Below, one piece after another: positions 17,776 through 24,378 of a stretch of 64,000 bases of DNA (positions are counted from its first letter, which is position 1; the number at the start of each line of letters is the position of its first letter). The notes under the pieces were generated by a model. The model was not told the DNA's origin. It saw only the letters and a program-made list of their open reading frames with translations, and made no database searches. Both the position numbers and the translations under genes were made by a program. The DNA is from Pseudomonadota bacterium (GTDB lineage: Bacteria; Pseudomonadota; Alphaproteobacteria; Rhizobiales; Pleomorphomonadaceae), in assembly GCA_023436885.1 (NCBI GenBank), contig JAEZHI010000045.1, positions 62,001-126,000 of the forward strand. Reading direction: 5' to 3'.

Positions 17776-18309
17776 ATGCTGACCATTCGTCCTGCCCGTC
17801 CTGGAGATATTCCGGCGATCGCCGCCATTTACCAGGAGGCCGTCCGCACGGGCACCGCTTCCTGGGAGCTCGAACCGCCCACCGAGGCCGAAATGCTGAA
17901 GCGTTTCGAGACGATCACTGGCGGCGGTTATCCGTACCTCGTTGCGGAAATGGGCGGTGCTCTGGCCGGTTATTCCTACGCCAGCGCCTATCGGCCACGC
18001 CTGGCCTATCGCTACACTGTCGAGAACTCGATCTACATCGATCCGGCGCGCCAGGGGCAGGGCATCGGCAAGCGTTTGCTGCATGCGCTGATCGACGATT
18101 GCGCGAGGCGCGGCTTTCGGCAGATGATCGCGGTGATCGGCGACAGCAGCAATGTCGGATCGCGCAAGCTGCATGCGGCCCTCGGCTTCACGCTGGTCGG
18201 CGTCGCGCCGGCCCTCGGTTACAAGTTTGACCGCTGGCTTGATCAGGTTCTGATGCAGAGGTCGATTGGCGACGGCGAGCATTCGACTCCGGGCGAGCTT
18301 TCTCGCTAA
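17776..18309 (+). CDS. GNAT N-acetyltransferase, phosphinothricin-acetyltransferase type
   Basis: 177-residue acetyl-CoA-dependent acetyltransferase. It resembles the Pat/Bar/MnaT branch: IRPARPGDIPAIAAIYQEAV at the start, then the acetyl-CoA binding segment ENSIYIDPARQGQGIGKRLL (motif Q-x-G-x-G-K) and a C-terminal LHAALGFTLVGVAPALGYKF. Relatives acetylate methionine sulfone/sulfoximine or the herbicide phosphinothricin. Start ATG 17776 gives the normal family N-terminus; the ribosome binding site is weak (GGA). Confidence 0.9.
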   Translation: MLTIRPARPGDIPAIAAIYQEAVRTGTASWELEPPTEAEMLKRFETITGGGYPYLVAEMGGALAGYSYASAYRPRLAYRYTVENSIYIDPARQGQGIGKRLLHALIDDCARRGFRQMIAVIGDSSNVGSRKLHAALGFTLVGVAPALGYKFDRWLDQVLMQRSIGDGEHSTPGELSR

Positions 18310-18312
18310 GTC

Positions 18313-18348
18313 AAAGAAAAAGCCGCCGCGAATTGCGTCGCGGCGGCT
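18313..18348. terminator. Bidirectional terminator between the GNAT gene and asd
   Basis: Perfect 11-bp stem AGCCGCCGCGA (18321-18331) / TCGCGGCGGCT (18338-18348) with a 6-nt loop. AAAGAAAAA at 18313-18320 supplies the U-run for transcripts of asd on the minus strand. Confidence 0.9.
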
Positions 18349-18372
18349 TCGAGATGCGTAAGACTATTGGTC

Positions 18373-19404
18373 TCAGGCGGCCTTCTTGGGCTTCAGCAGA
18401 CCGCGATTGATCAGCACTTCGGCGATCTGCACGGCATTGAGCGCGGCACCCTTGCGCAGGTTGTCGGAAACCACCCACATGGTGAGGCCGTTCTCGACCG
18501 TGATGTCCTCGCGGATACGCGAGATGTAGGTGGCGTCTTCGCCAGCGGCCTCGTAGGGGGTGATGTAGCCGCCGGGCTCGTGCTTGTCGATGACCAGGCA
18601 GCCGGGCGCCTCGCGCAGGATCGAGCGGGCTTCATCGGCAGTGATCGGCTGCTCGAACTCGATGTTGACCACTTCCGAGTGGGAGACGAACACCGGCACG
18701 CGGACGCAGGTGGCGGTCAGCTTGATCTTCGGGTCGAGGATCTTCTTGGTTTCCGCCGTCATCTTCCACTCTTCCTTGGTGAAGCCGTCTTCCATGAAGA
18801 CGTCGATGTGCGGAATGAGATTGAAGGCGATGCGCTTCGGGAACTTCTTCGGTTCGACCGGATCAGAAACGAAAACGGCACGAGTCTGGGTGAACAGCTC
18901 GTCCATGGCGTCCTTGCCGGCGCCCGAGACCGACTGATAGGTCGAAACGACCACGCGCTTGATTTTCGCCTTGTCGTGCAGCGGCTTCAGCGCCACCACC
19001 AGTTGGGCAGTCGAGCAATTCGGGTTGGCGATGATGTACTTCTTGGTGAAGCCGGCGGCGGCATCGGCGTTCACTTCCGGAACGACCAGCGGCACATCCT
19101 CATCATAACGCCAGGCTGACGAGTTATCGATCACGACGCACTTCTGGGCGCCAATCTTCGGCGACCATTCCTTGGAGATCGAACCGCCGGCTGACATGAC
19201 GCAGATGTCGACGTCGGAGAAGTCGACGTGCTCAAGCGCCTGCACCTTCAGCGTCTTGTCGCCGAACGAGACCTCGGTGCCCTGGCTCCGCCGCGAGGCG
19301 ACAGCAATCACCTCGTCGGCCGGGAAGCCGCGCTCGGCGAGGATCGATAGCATTTCGCGGCCCACGTTTCCGGTGGCACCGACCACAGCGACCTTGTAAC
19401 CCAT
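18373..19404 (-). CDS. asd: Aspartate-semialdehyde dehydrogenase
   Basis: NADPH enzyme that reduces aspartyl phosphate to aspartate semialdehyde, the branch point to lysine/diaminopimelate, threonine, methionine and isoleucine. 343 residues with the N-terminal nucleotide fold VAVVGATGNVGREML, the catalytic cysteine Cys130 in IIANPNCSTAQLV, and the dimer/substrate segment VSTYQSVSGAGKDAM. ATG 19404 has AAGG about 10 nt upstream. Unusually, about 285 nt of probable transcript precede it, carrying a threonine-rich leader reading frame (separate entry), which suggests attenuation by charged tRNA-Thr. Confidence 0.97.
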   Translation of the reverse strand: MGYKVAVVGATGNVGREMLSILAERGFPADEVIAVASRRSQGTEVSFGDKTLKVQALEHVDFSDVDICVMSAGGSISKEWSPKIGAQKCVVIDNSSAWRYDEDVPLVVPEVNADAAAGFTKKYIIANPNCSTAQLVVALKPLHDKAKIKRVVVSTYQSVSGAGKDAMDELFTQTRAVFVSDPVEPKKFPKRIAFNLIPHIDVFMEDGFTKEEWKMTAETKKILDPKIKLTATCVRVPVFVSHSEVVNIEFEQPITADEARSILREAPGCLVIDKHEPGGYITPYEAAGEDATYISRIREDITVENGLTMWVVSDNLRKGAALNAVQIAEVLINRGLLKPKKAA

Positions 19405-19441
19405 GTTGGACTGACCTTCTGAAAGTGTGGCTTTGCGCCGT

Positions 19442-19541
19442 AAAAGTCGTCCCCGCCTTGCTTGGCGGCCGGTCGCTCTTCAGTCTGTCAGGGAGACGTT
19501 CGAGGAGGCCACCATCCGCCTCCTCCAACCCCGAGGACGAC
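19442..19541 (-). promoter_or_regulatory. Putative attenuator structures between the leader peptide and asd
   Basis: Read as RNA on the minus strand, GUCGUCCUC (19541-19533) can pair with GGGGACGAC (19454-19446), which is followed at once by UUUUA. The same GUCGUC segment is also complementary to GACGACG inside the threonine codons. Between them GAGGAGGC (19525-19518) and GCCUCCUC (19509-19502) form an 8-bp hairpin, and GGGGUUGGAGG can instead pair with the earlier CCUCGCCCC. Mutually exclusive foldings of this kind are what an attenuator needs, but the terminator-like stem encloses nearly 80 nt, which is not typical. Confidence 0.4.
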
Positions 19542-19564
19542 GGTGCGGGGCGAGGAAGCGTCGA

Positions 19565-19669
19565 TCACGTCGTGGTCGTTTTCGTCGTCGCCGTTTTCGT
19601 CATGGCATACCGGGCCGGGGCAATACCCAGCTCGACGGCGGCCTGACGGGAACCATTCGCGAACGACAT
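19565..19669 (-). CDS. Threonine-rich leader peptide upstream of asd
   Basis: A 34-codon frame starting ATG 19669 with AGGA at 7-nt spacing and ending TGA at 19567-19565. Its last twelve residues are MTKTATTKTTTT: eight of the final eleven are Thr (seven ACG, one ACC). The start lies about 20 nt after the predicted transcription start, and the stop about 160 nt before asd. This is the layout of thrL-type leader peptides: when charged tRNA-Thr is scarce the ribosome stalls on the Thr run and changes the folding of the downstream RNA. The identity is inferred from composition, position and the function of asd. A longer overlapping frame from ATG 19676 has no room for a ribosome binding site. 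Confidence 0.6.
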   Translation of the reverse strand: MSFANGSRQAAVELGIAPARYAMTKTATTKTTTT

Positions 19670-19696
19670 GGACCATTCCTCTCTCGAATGTTGGGC

Positions 19697-19725
19697 TTTA
19701 TGGCCGAAAGGCCAGGGCGGGTCAA
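19697..19725 (-). promoter_or_regulatory. Promoter of the asd leader transcript
   Basis: On the minus strand TTGACC (19725-19720), 17-bp spacer, CATAAA (19702-19697). The spacer contains a perfect TGGCC-GAAA-GGCCA palindrome (19701-19714 on the plus strand) that could be an operator. Predicted transcription start is near 19690. Confidence 0.65.
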
Positions 19726-19961
19726 GACGGATTGGGCTCGTTTGCTGGAGTTACCTTGTCGCCGGAGCCGGGAGACGCTCTGGCTTCAACGTTTCTAGGT
19801 CCCTCTCCCAATGGGGTGTTCGCGTCAATACTTAAACCTTCCGCGTGTCGAAGCATTGGCAGAACAGGGAGTCATTTACCGGCGCGATTGCCGCCGCCGC
19901 GGAATGGTAGTTGCGCGCCACTGGCGCTATTGCCAGCAACATTCAGCAGGCTTCAATGGCA
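19726..19961. other. Intergenic stretch with no recognised gene
   Basis: Between the asd promoter and the aconitase terminator I see no convincing coding frame. One 8-bp hairpin with a single G-T pair is present: GCCGGAGC (19761-19768) / GCTCTGGC (19777-19784), loop 8 nt. An open plus-strand frame at 19811-20005 runs through the terminator and has no ribosome binding site, so I do not call it. Confidence 0.5.
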
Positions 19962-19963
19962 TG

Positions 19964-19998
19964 AAAAAAAGCCCATCTGCGCGATGGGCCTTTCTTTT
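19964..19998. terminator. Terminator after acnA
   Basis: Stem GCCCATC (19971-19977) / GATGGGC (19983-19989), 5-nt loop. On the minus strand it is followed by seven U (AAAAAAA at 19964-19970); on the plus strand by CTTTCTTTT. Confidence 0.9.
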
Positions 19999-20058
19999 CC
20001 AGTAGCATTCCAGAGCCTAATCGGCCGGTCTCGCGACGAGGCCGGCCATTGCCCCTTT

Positions 20059-22755
20059 TCAGGCGGCGAGCTGGCGCAACACGTAATGCAGGATGCCACC
20101 GTTCCGGTAGTAGTCGAGCTCGTCGAGCGTATCGATGCGGCAGAGGAGCGGCACGTCGATCTCCGAGCCGTCGGCCCGGACGATCTTGGCGATCATGGTC
20201 TGGCGCGGCTTGACGTTGGCAATGCCCTCGATGGTCACCGTCTCGTTGCCGACGAGACCGAGGCTCTGCCAGTTGGTTCCTTCCTCGAAGGTCAGGGGAA
20301 CGATGCCCATGCCGACCAGGTTGGACCGATGGATACGCTCGAAGCTCTCGGCGATCACGGCCTTGACGCCCAGGAGATTGGTGCCTTTGGCCGCCCAGTC
20401 GCGCGACGAACCGTTGCCGTATTCGACGCCGGCGAACACGACCAGCGGTACGCCCTGCTCCTTGTAGCGCATGGCTGCGTCGTAGATGTACATCCGGTCA
20501 CCCGACGGGTGATGGATGGTCCAGCCACCCTCGACCACGTTTCCGGCATCGTCCTTCACCATATTGTTCTTGATGCGAATGTTGGCGAAGGTGCCACGCA
20601 TCATCACTTCATGGTTGCCGCGACGCGTGCCGAACTGGTTGAAGTCGGCTGGGCGGACCTGATGGCCGGTGAGATATTGTCCAGCCGGGCTCGCCACCTT
20701 GATCGAACCGGCCGGCGAGATGTGGTCGGTGGTGATCTTGTCGCCGAACAGTCCGAGGATGCGGGCACCGACGATGTCGGTTACCGGCGGCGGCGTCATG
20801 GTGATGCCGGTAAAGTATGGCGGGTTCTGCACATAGGTCGAGCCCATGTTCCAGCCATAGGTCTGGCCGATGCCGGCCTCGACGGCGCGCCAGCGGGCGT
20901 CACCCTTGAAGACATCGGCGTATTTTTCCTTGAACATGTCGGCGGTGATGAACTCGGAGATCGTCTCGTTCACCTCACGGCTCGACGGCCAGATGTCGCG
21001 CAGATAGACCGGCTCGCCGTCGGAACCGATGCCGAGCGGCTCCGTCGAGAGGTCCTTCTGGACACTGCCGGCGAGCGCGTAGGCGACGACCAGCGGCGGC
21101 GAAGCCAGATAGTTGGCCTGCACGTCGGGGCTGACGCGACCTTCGAAGTTGCGGTTACCCGACAGGACGGCAGCGGCGACGATGCCGTTGTCGTTGATTG
21201 TCTTGGAGATCTGCTCCGGCAGCGGACCGGAGTTGCCGATACAGGTCGTACAGCCGAAGCCGACCAGGTTGAAGCCGAGGGCGTCGAGATCCTTCTGCAG
21301 ACCAGACTTGCTGAGATACTCGGCAACAACCTGCGAACCGGGCGCCAGGGATGTCTTCACCCACGGCTTGGCGGTGAGCCCCTTCTCGCGCGCCTTGCGG
21401 GCGAGGAGACCGGCCGCCACCAGCACGCTCGGGTTGGAGGTGTTGGTGCAGGAGGTGATGGCGGCAATCACCACATCGCCGTGGCCAAGATCGAAGTTGC
21501 CTTCGGCGACCGGATAGCGCGTGCCGATGTCGGCGACCTTCTTGTACTCGGTTTCCATCGCAGCGCTGAAGCCGACCTTGGCATCGCTGAGGGATACGCG
21601 GCCTTCCGGGCGCTTTGGACCGGCAAGCGACGGAACGACAGTCGAGAGATCGAGCTCAAGCACGTCGGTGAACACTGGGTCCGGTGTTTCCGCGGTGCGA
21701 TAGAGCCCTTGGGCGCGGCTGTAGGCGTCGACAAGCGCAACGCGGTCGTCGGCACGGCCTGAGAACTTCAGATAGCGGATCGTCTCGGCATCTACAGGGA
21801 AGAAGCCGCAGGTGGCGCCGTACTCGGGACCCATGTTGGCAATGGTCGCGCGGTCGGCCAGCGTCAGGCTGTCGAGGCCAGGGCCGAAATACTCGACGAA
21901 CTTGCCAACGACGCCCTTCTTGCGCAGCATCTGGGTGACGGTGAGCACGACGTCGGTGGCGGTCACGCCTTCGGTTACCTTGCCGGTCAGCTTGAAGCCG
22001 ATCACTTCCGGAATCAGCATCGAAACCGGCTGGCCGAGCATGGCAGCCTCCGCTTCGATACCACCGACGCCCCAGCCGAGAACGGCGAGGCCGTTGACCA
22101 TGGTGGTGTGGCTGTCGGTGCCGACGCAGGTGTCCGGATAAGCGTAGGTGACGTTGCCCTCCTCATTGGTCCAGACCGTCTGGGCCAGATATTCCACGTT
22201 GACCTGATGGCAGATGCCGGTGCCCGGCGGCACGACGCGGAAATTATGGAAGGCGTTCTGTCCCCACTTCAGGAAGTTATAGCGCTCCATGTTCTGCTCG
22301 TATTCACGGGCGACGTTCTGGGCTAGCGCCGAGGTGCTTCCGAAATAGTCGACGACGACCGAGTGGTCGATGACGAGATCGACGGGAACGAGCGGATTGA
22401 TCTTGCGCGGGTCGCCGCCAAGCGTGACCATCGCGTCGCGCATGGCCGCGAGGTCGACGACGGCCGGCACGCCGGTGAAGTCCTGCATCAGCACGCGGGC
22501 AGGGCGATAGGCGATTTCCTTGTCGATCTTGCCCTTGTTGTCGAGCCAGGCCGCCATGGCCCTGATGTCGGCTTCGGTCACCGAGCGACCGTCCTCAAAG
22601 CGCAGCAGATTTTCGAGGATAACCTTCAGGGAGGAGGGCAGGCGCGAGACGCCGGCCAAGCCGTTCTCCTCCGCCGCCTTCAGGTCGTAGTAGACATAGG
22701 TCTTCGAACCGACCTGAAGTTCTCTCCTGGACTTGAAGCTGTCGAGCGACGGCAT
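20059..22755 (-). CDS. acnA: Aconitate hydratase A
   Basis: TCA-cycle aconitase converting citrate to isocitrate, 898 residues, the normal size for AcnA. The three cysteines that hold the 4Fe-4S cluster lie in AAITSCTNTSNPSV and FGCTTCIGNSG. Other family blocks: VCVGTDSHTT-like YPDTCVGTDSHTTMVNGLAV, and the C-terminal swivel domain with GSSRDWAAKGTNLLGVKAV. Start ATG 22755 has AAAGGGG upstream. Monocistronic with its own strong terminator and a divergent upstream region shared with ccmA. Confidence 0.97.
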   Translation of the reverse strand: MPSLDSFKSRRELQVGSKTYVYYDLKAAEENGLAGVSRLPSSLKVILENLLRFEDGRSVTEADIRAMAAWLDNKGKIDKEIAYRPARVLMQDFTGVPAVVDLAAMRDAMVTLGGDPRKINPLVPVDLVIDHSVVVDYFGSTSALAQNVAREYEQNMERYNFLKWGQNAFHNFRVVPPGTGICHQVNVEYLAQTVWTNEEGNVTYAYPDTCVGTDSHTTMVNGLAVLGWGVGGIEAEAAMLGQPVSMLIPEVIGFKLTGKVTEGVTATDVVLTVTQMLRKKGVVGKFVEYFGPGLDSLTLADRATIANMGPEYGATCGFFPVDAETIRYLKFSGRADDRVALVDAYSRAQGLYRTAETPDPVFTDVLELDLSTVVPSLAGPKRPEGRVSLSDAKVGFSAAMETEYKKVADIGTRYPVAEGNFDLGHGDVVIAAITSCTNTSNPSVLVAAGLLARKAREKGLTAKPWVKTSLAPGSQVVAEYLSKSGLQKDLDALGFNLVGFGCTTCIGNSGPLPEQISKTINDNGIVAAAVLSGNRNFEGRVSPDVQANYLASPPLVVAYALAGSVQKDLSTEPLGIGSDGEPVYLRDIWPSSREVNETISEFITADMFKEKYADVFKGDARWRAVEAGIGQTYGWNMGSTYVQNPPYFTGITMTPPPVTDIVGARILGLFGDKITTDHISPAGSIKVASPAGQYLTGHQVRPADFNQFGTRRGNHEVMMRGTFANIRIKNNMVKDDAGNVVEGGWTIHHPSGDRMYIYDAAMRYKEQGVPLVVFAGVEYGNGSSRDWAAKGTNLLGVKAVIAESFERIHRSNLVGMGIVPLTFEEGTNWQSLGLVGNETVTIEGIANVKPRQTMIAKIVRADGSEIDVPLLCRIDTLDELDYYRNGGILHYVLRQLAA

Positions 22756-23068
22756 GCGCGGGCCCCTTTCGATGCCGGGGGCGCCTTGGCGGGGTGGATG
22801 TCGGCGGGTGCCGCTATCCGCTCGGGCAAGGACCTCGCCACCGGCGAGCTGTTTGACGTTTACGTAATGGTCAATGACGACCGGAGACTTCCTTGCGCCT
22901 TATAGAGAATAAGCCGGCGGCTCACCAGACCTTGTGTACGAAATTCTACCACATAGGGCGTCATTCCATCGTCGGTATCCCGATCGGCCGGTTGTCCAGC
23001 GAAAGCGGCTTACGTGTCCAGCCGCGATGCTCTATTGGGAAAAGGTGCCGTCCAAGCCGGAGATCCCA
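22756..23068. promoter_or_regulatory. Divergent acnA/ccmA regulatory region
   Basis: 313 bp without a gene of its own. Two small symmetrical elements stand out: TTACGTAA (22860-22867) and CTTAT-N5-ATAAG (22899-22913). I found no promoter hexamer pair that fits well for either gene. Open sequence in frame with ccmA extends back to 22934 but lacks family similarity. Confidence 0.4.
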
Positions 23069-23710
23069 GTGAGCTCGCCCTTTCAATCCTTTCGCCTCGT
23101 TGTCGAGGCGCTCGCTGTCGACCGCGGTGGTCGACGTGTGATCGAAGGGATCGATTTTGCGGTAGCCGGTGGCGAAGTCGTCCTGGTTACGGGTCCCAAC
23201 GGCGTCGGCAAATCGACGCTTCTCCGGGCGCTCGCCGGGCTGGGGCGGCCGGCAAGCGGGACCGTGCGATTTCTCGCTGACGATGTTGAAGACCTCGAAG
23301 ACGTCGGCCCGCACATTCATTATCTCGGTCATCGCGATGCGGTGAAGCCATCACTGTCTGTTGGAGAAAATCTGACTTTCTGGCAGAATTTTCTGGGTGC
23401 GGCTGGTGGTTTGCCAGTGGACGCGGCCCTCGAAAGCGTCGGTCTTCTCGATCTTGCCAGTTTGCCCGCGGCCTATCTGTCGGCCGGGCAGAGGCGTCGG
23501 CTTGCCATCGCCCGTCTCATCGCCGTGCGCCGTCCGCTTTGGCTGCTGGACGAGCCTACGGCTGCCTTGGATGCTGCTTCTGAAGCGAATCTCGTTCAGC
23601 TGATGGCTGCCCACGTTGAAGCTGGCGGTGCCATCATCGCCGCGACCCATCTCGCGATCGGCCTTGCCGGCGCTCGCTCGCTACGTCTCGTTGCCGAAGA
23701 GGTTGGTTGA
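23069..23710 (+). CDS. ccmA: Heme exporter ATP-binding protein CcmA
   Basis: ATPase of the CcmABCD system of cytochrome c maturation (system I), which drives release of holo-CcmE. 213 residues: Walker A TGPNGVGKST (41-50), signature LSAGQRRRLAIARL, Walker B LWLLDEPTAALD. The characteristic CcmA stretch IHYLGHRDAVKPSLSVGENLTFW is present. GTG 23069 has GGAG 6 nt upstream and gives the expected length. Overlaps ccmB by one base (TGATG). Confidence 0.95.
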   Translation: MSSPFQSFRLVVEALAVDRGGRRVIEGIDFAVAGGEVVLVTGPNGVGKSTLLRALAGLGRPASGTVRFLADDVEDLEDVGPHIHYLGHRDAVKPSLSVGENLTFWQNFLGAAGGLPVDAALESVGLLDLASLPAAYLSAGQRRRLAIARLIAVRRPLWLLDEPTAALDAASEANLVQLMAAHVEAGGAIIAATHLAIGLAGARSLRLVAEEVG

Positions 23711-24378
23711 TGTCGCCGTTGGCCGCGCTTTACGTTCGGGAACTGCGCCTTGCCATCCGCATTGGTGGCGGCGCGATGATGGGCGTGCTGTTCTATCTGA
23801 TCGTCGTGACGACCTTTCCCTTCGCCATTGGCCCCGATCTCAACCTGCTCTCGCGGCTGGGGCCCGCTATTCTCTGGATCGGCGCGCTCCTTGCCACCCT
23901 TCTAGGTCTCGACCGGCTGTTCGAAGCTGACCGTGATGATGGTGCTCTCGACCTGATGATTGCCTCAGGGCACTCTCTGGAGCTTCTGGTCATCGTCAAG
24001 GTCGCGGCTCACTGGACGGCAACGGGCTTACCGCTGGTGATCGCGGCGCCTTTCCTGTCCCTGCTTCTGGCCATGCCGGCTGACGTAACGCTTGCCACCG
24101 TGGCAACGCTTCTCGTCGGCACGCCGGCGCTAACCTTGCTCGGCTCCATCGGCGCTGGCCTGACCGTCTCGCTGAGGCGGGGCGGGCTGCTGTTACCTAT
24201 CCTGGTGCTTCCATTCGCCGTGCCGGTGCTGATCTTCGGTGTGGCTGCGGCCACCGCGGTTGCCTATGATCCGGCTGCCTTTCGCACACCGTTTCTTTTG
24301 ACAATCGCCCTAACGCTGACGGCGGCGGCGATCTCGCCGATCGCCACCGCCGCCGCACTTCGGAACGGGTTGGACTGA
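23710..24378 (+). CDS. ccmB: Heme exporter membrane protein CcmB
   Basis: 222-residue protein with about six membrane segments, for example GVLFYLIVVTTFPFAIGPD and LGPAILWIGALLATLLGLDRLFEADRDDGALDLM, the most conserved CcmB region. Works with CcmA in cytochrome c maturation at the inner membrane. Usual partners ccmC and ccmD do not follow: the stop codon directly abuts the stop of an opposing chemoreceptor gene. Length is normal, so the gene is not truncated. Confidence 0.95.
   Translation: MSPLAALYVRELRLAIRIGGGAMMGVLFYLIVVTTFPFAIGPDLNLLSRLGPAILWIGALLATLLGLDRLFEADRDDGALDLMIASGHSLELLVIVKVAAHWTATGLPLVIAAPFLSLLLAMPADVTLATVATLLVGTPALTLLGSIGAGLTVSLRRGGLLLPILVLPFAVPVLIFGVAAATAVAYDPAAFRTPFLLTIALTLTAAAISPIATAAALRNGLD

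Noticed and set aside
19427..19798. 123-codon plus-strand frame upstream of asd
   Set aside because: Low-complexity Arg-rich product, no ribosome binding site, and it runs against the asd promoter and leader peptide.
19462..21762. 766-codon plus-strand frame antisense to acnA, entering the asd leader region
   Set aside because: It is the complement of the well-supported aconitase gene and crosses the acnA terminator.
22853..22881. TTGACG-based promoter for ccmA
   Set aside because: No acceptable -10 hexamer at 16-18 bp spacing.
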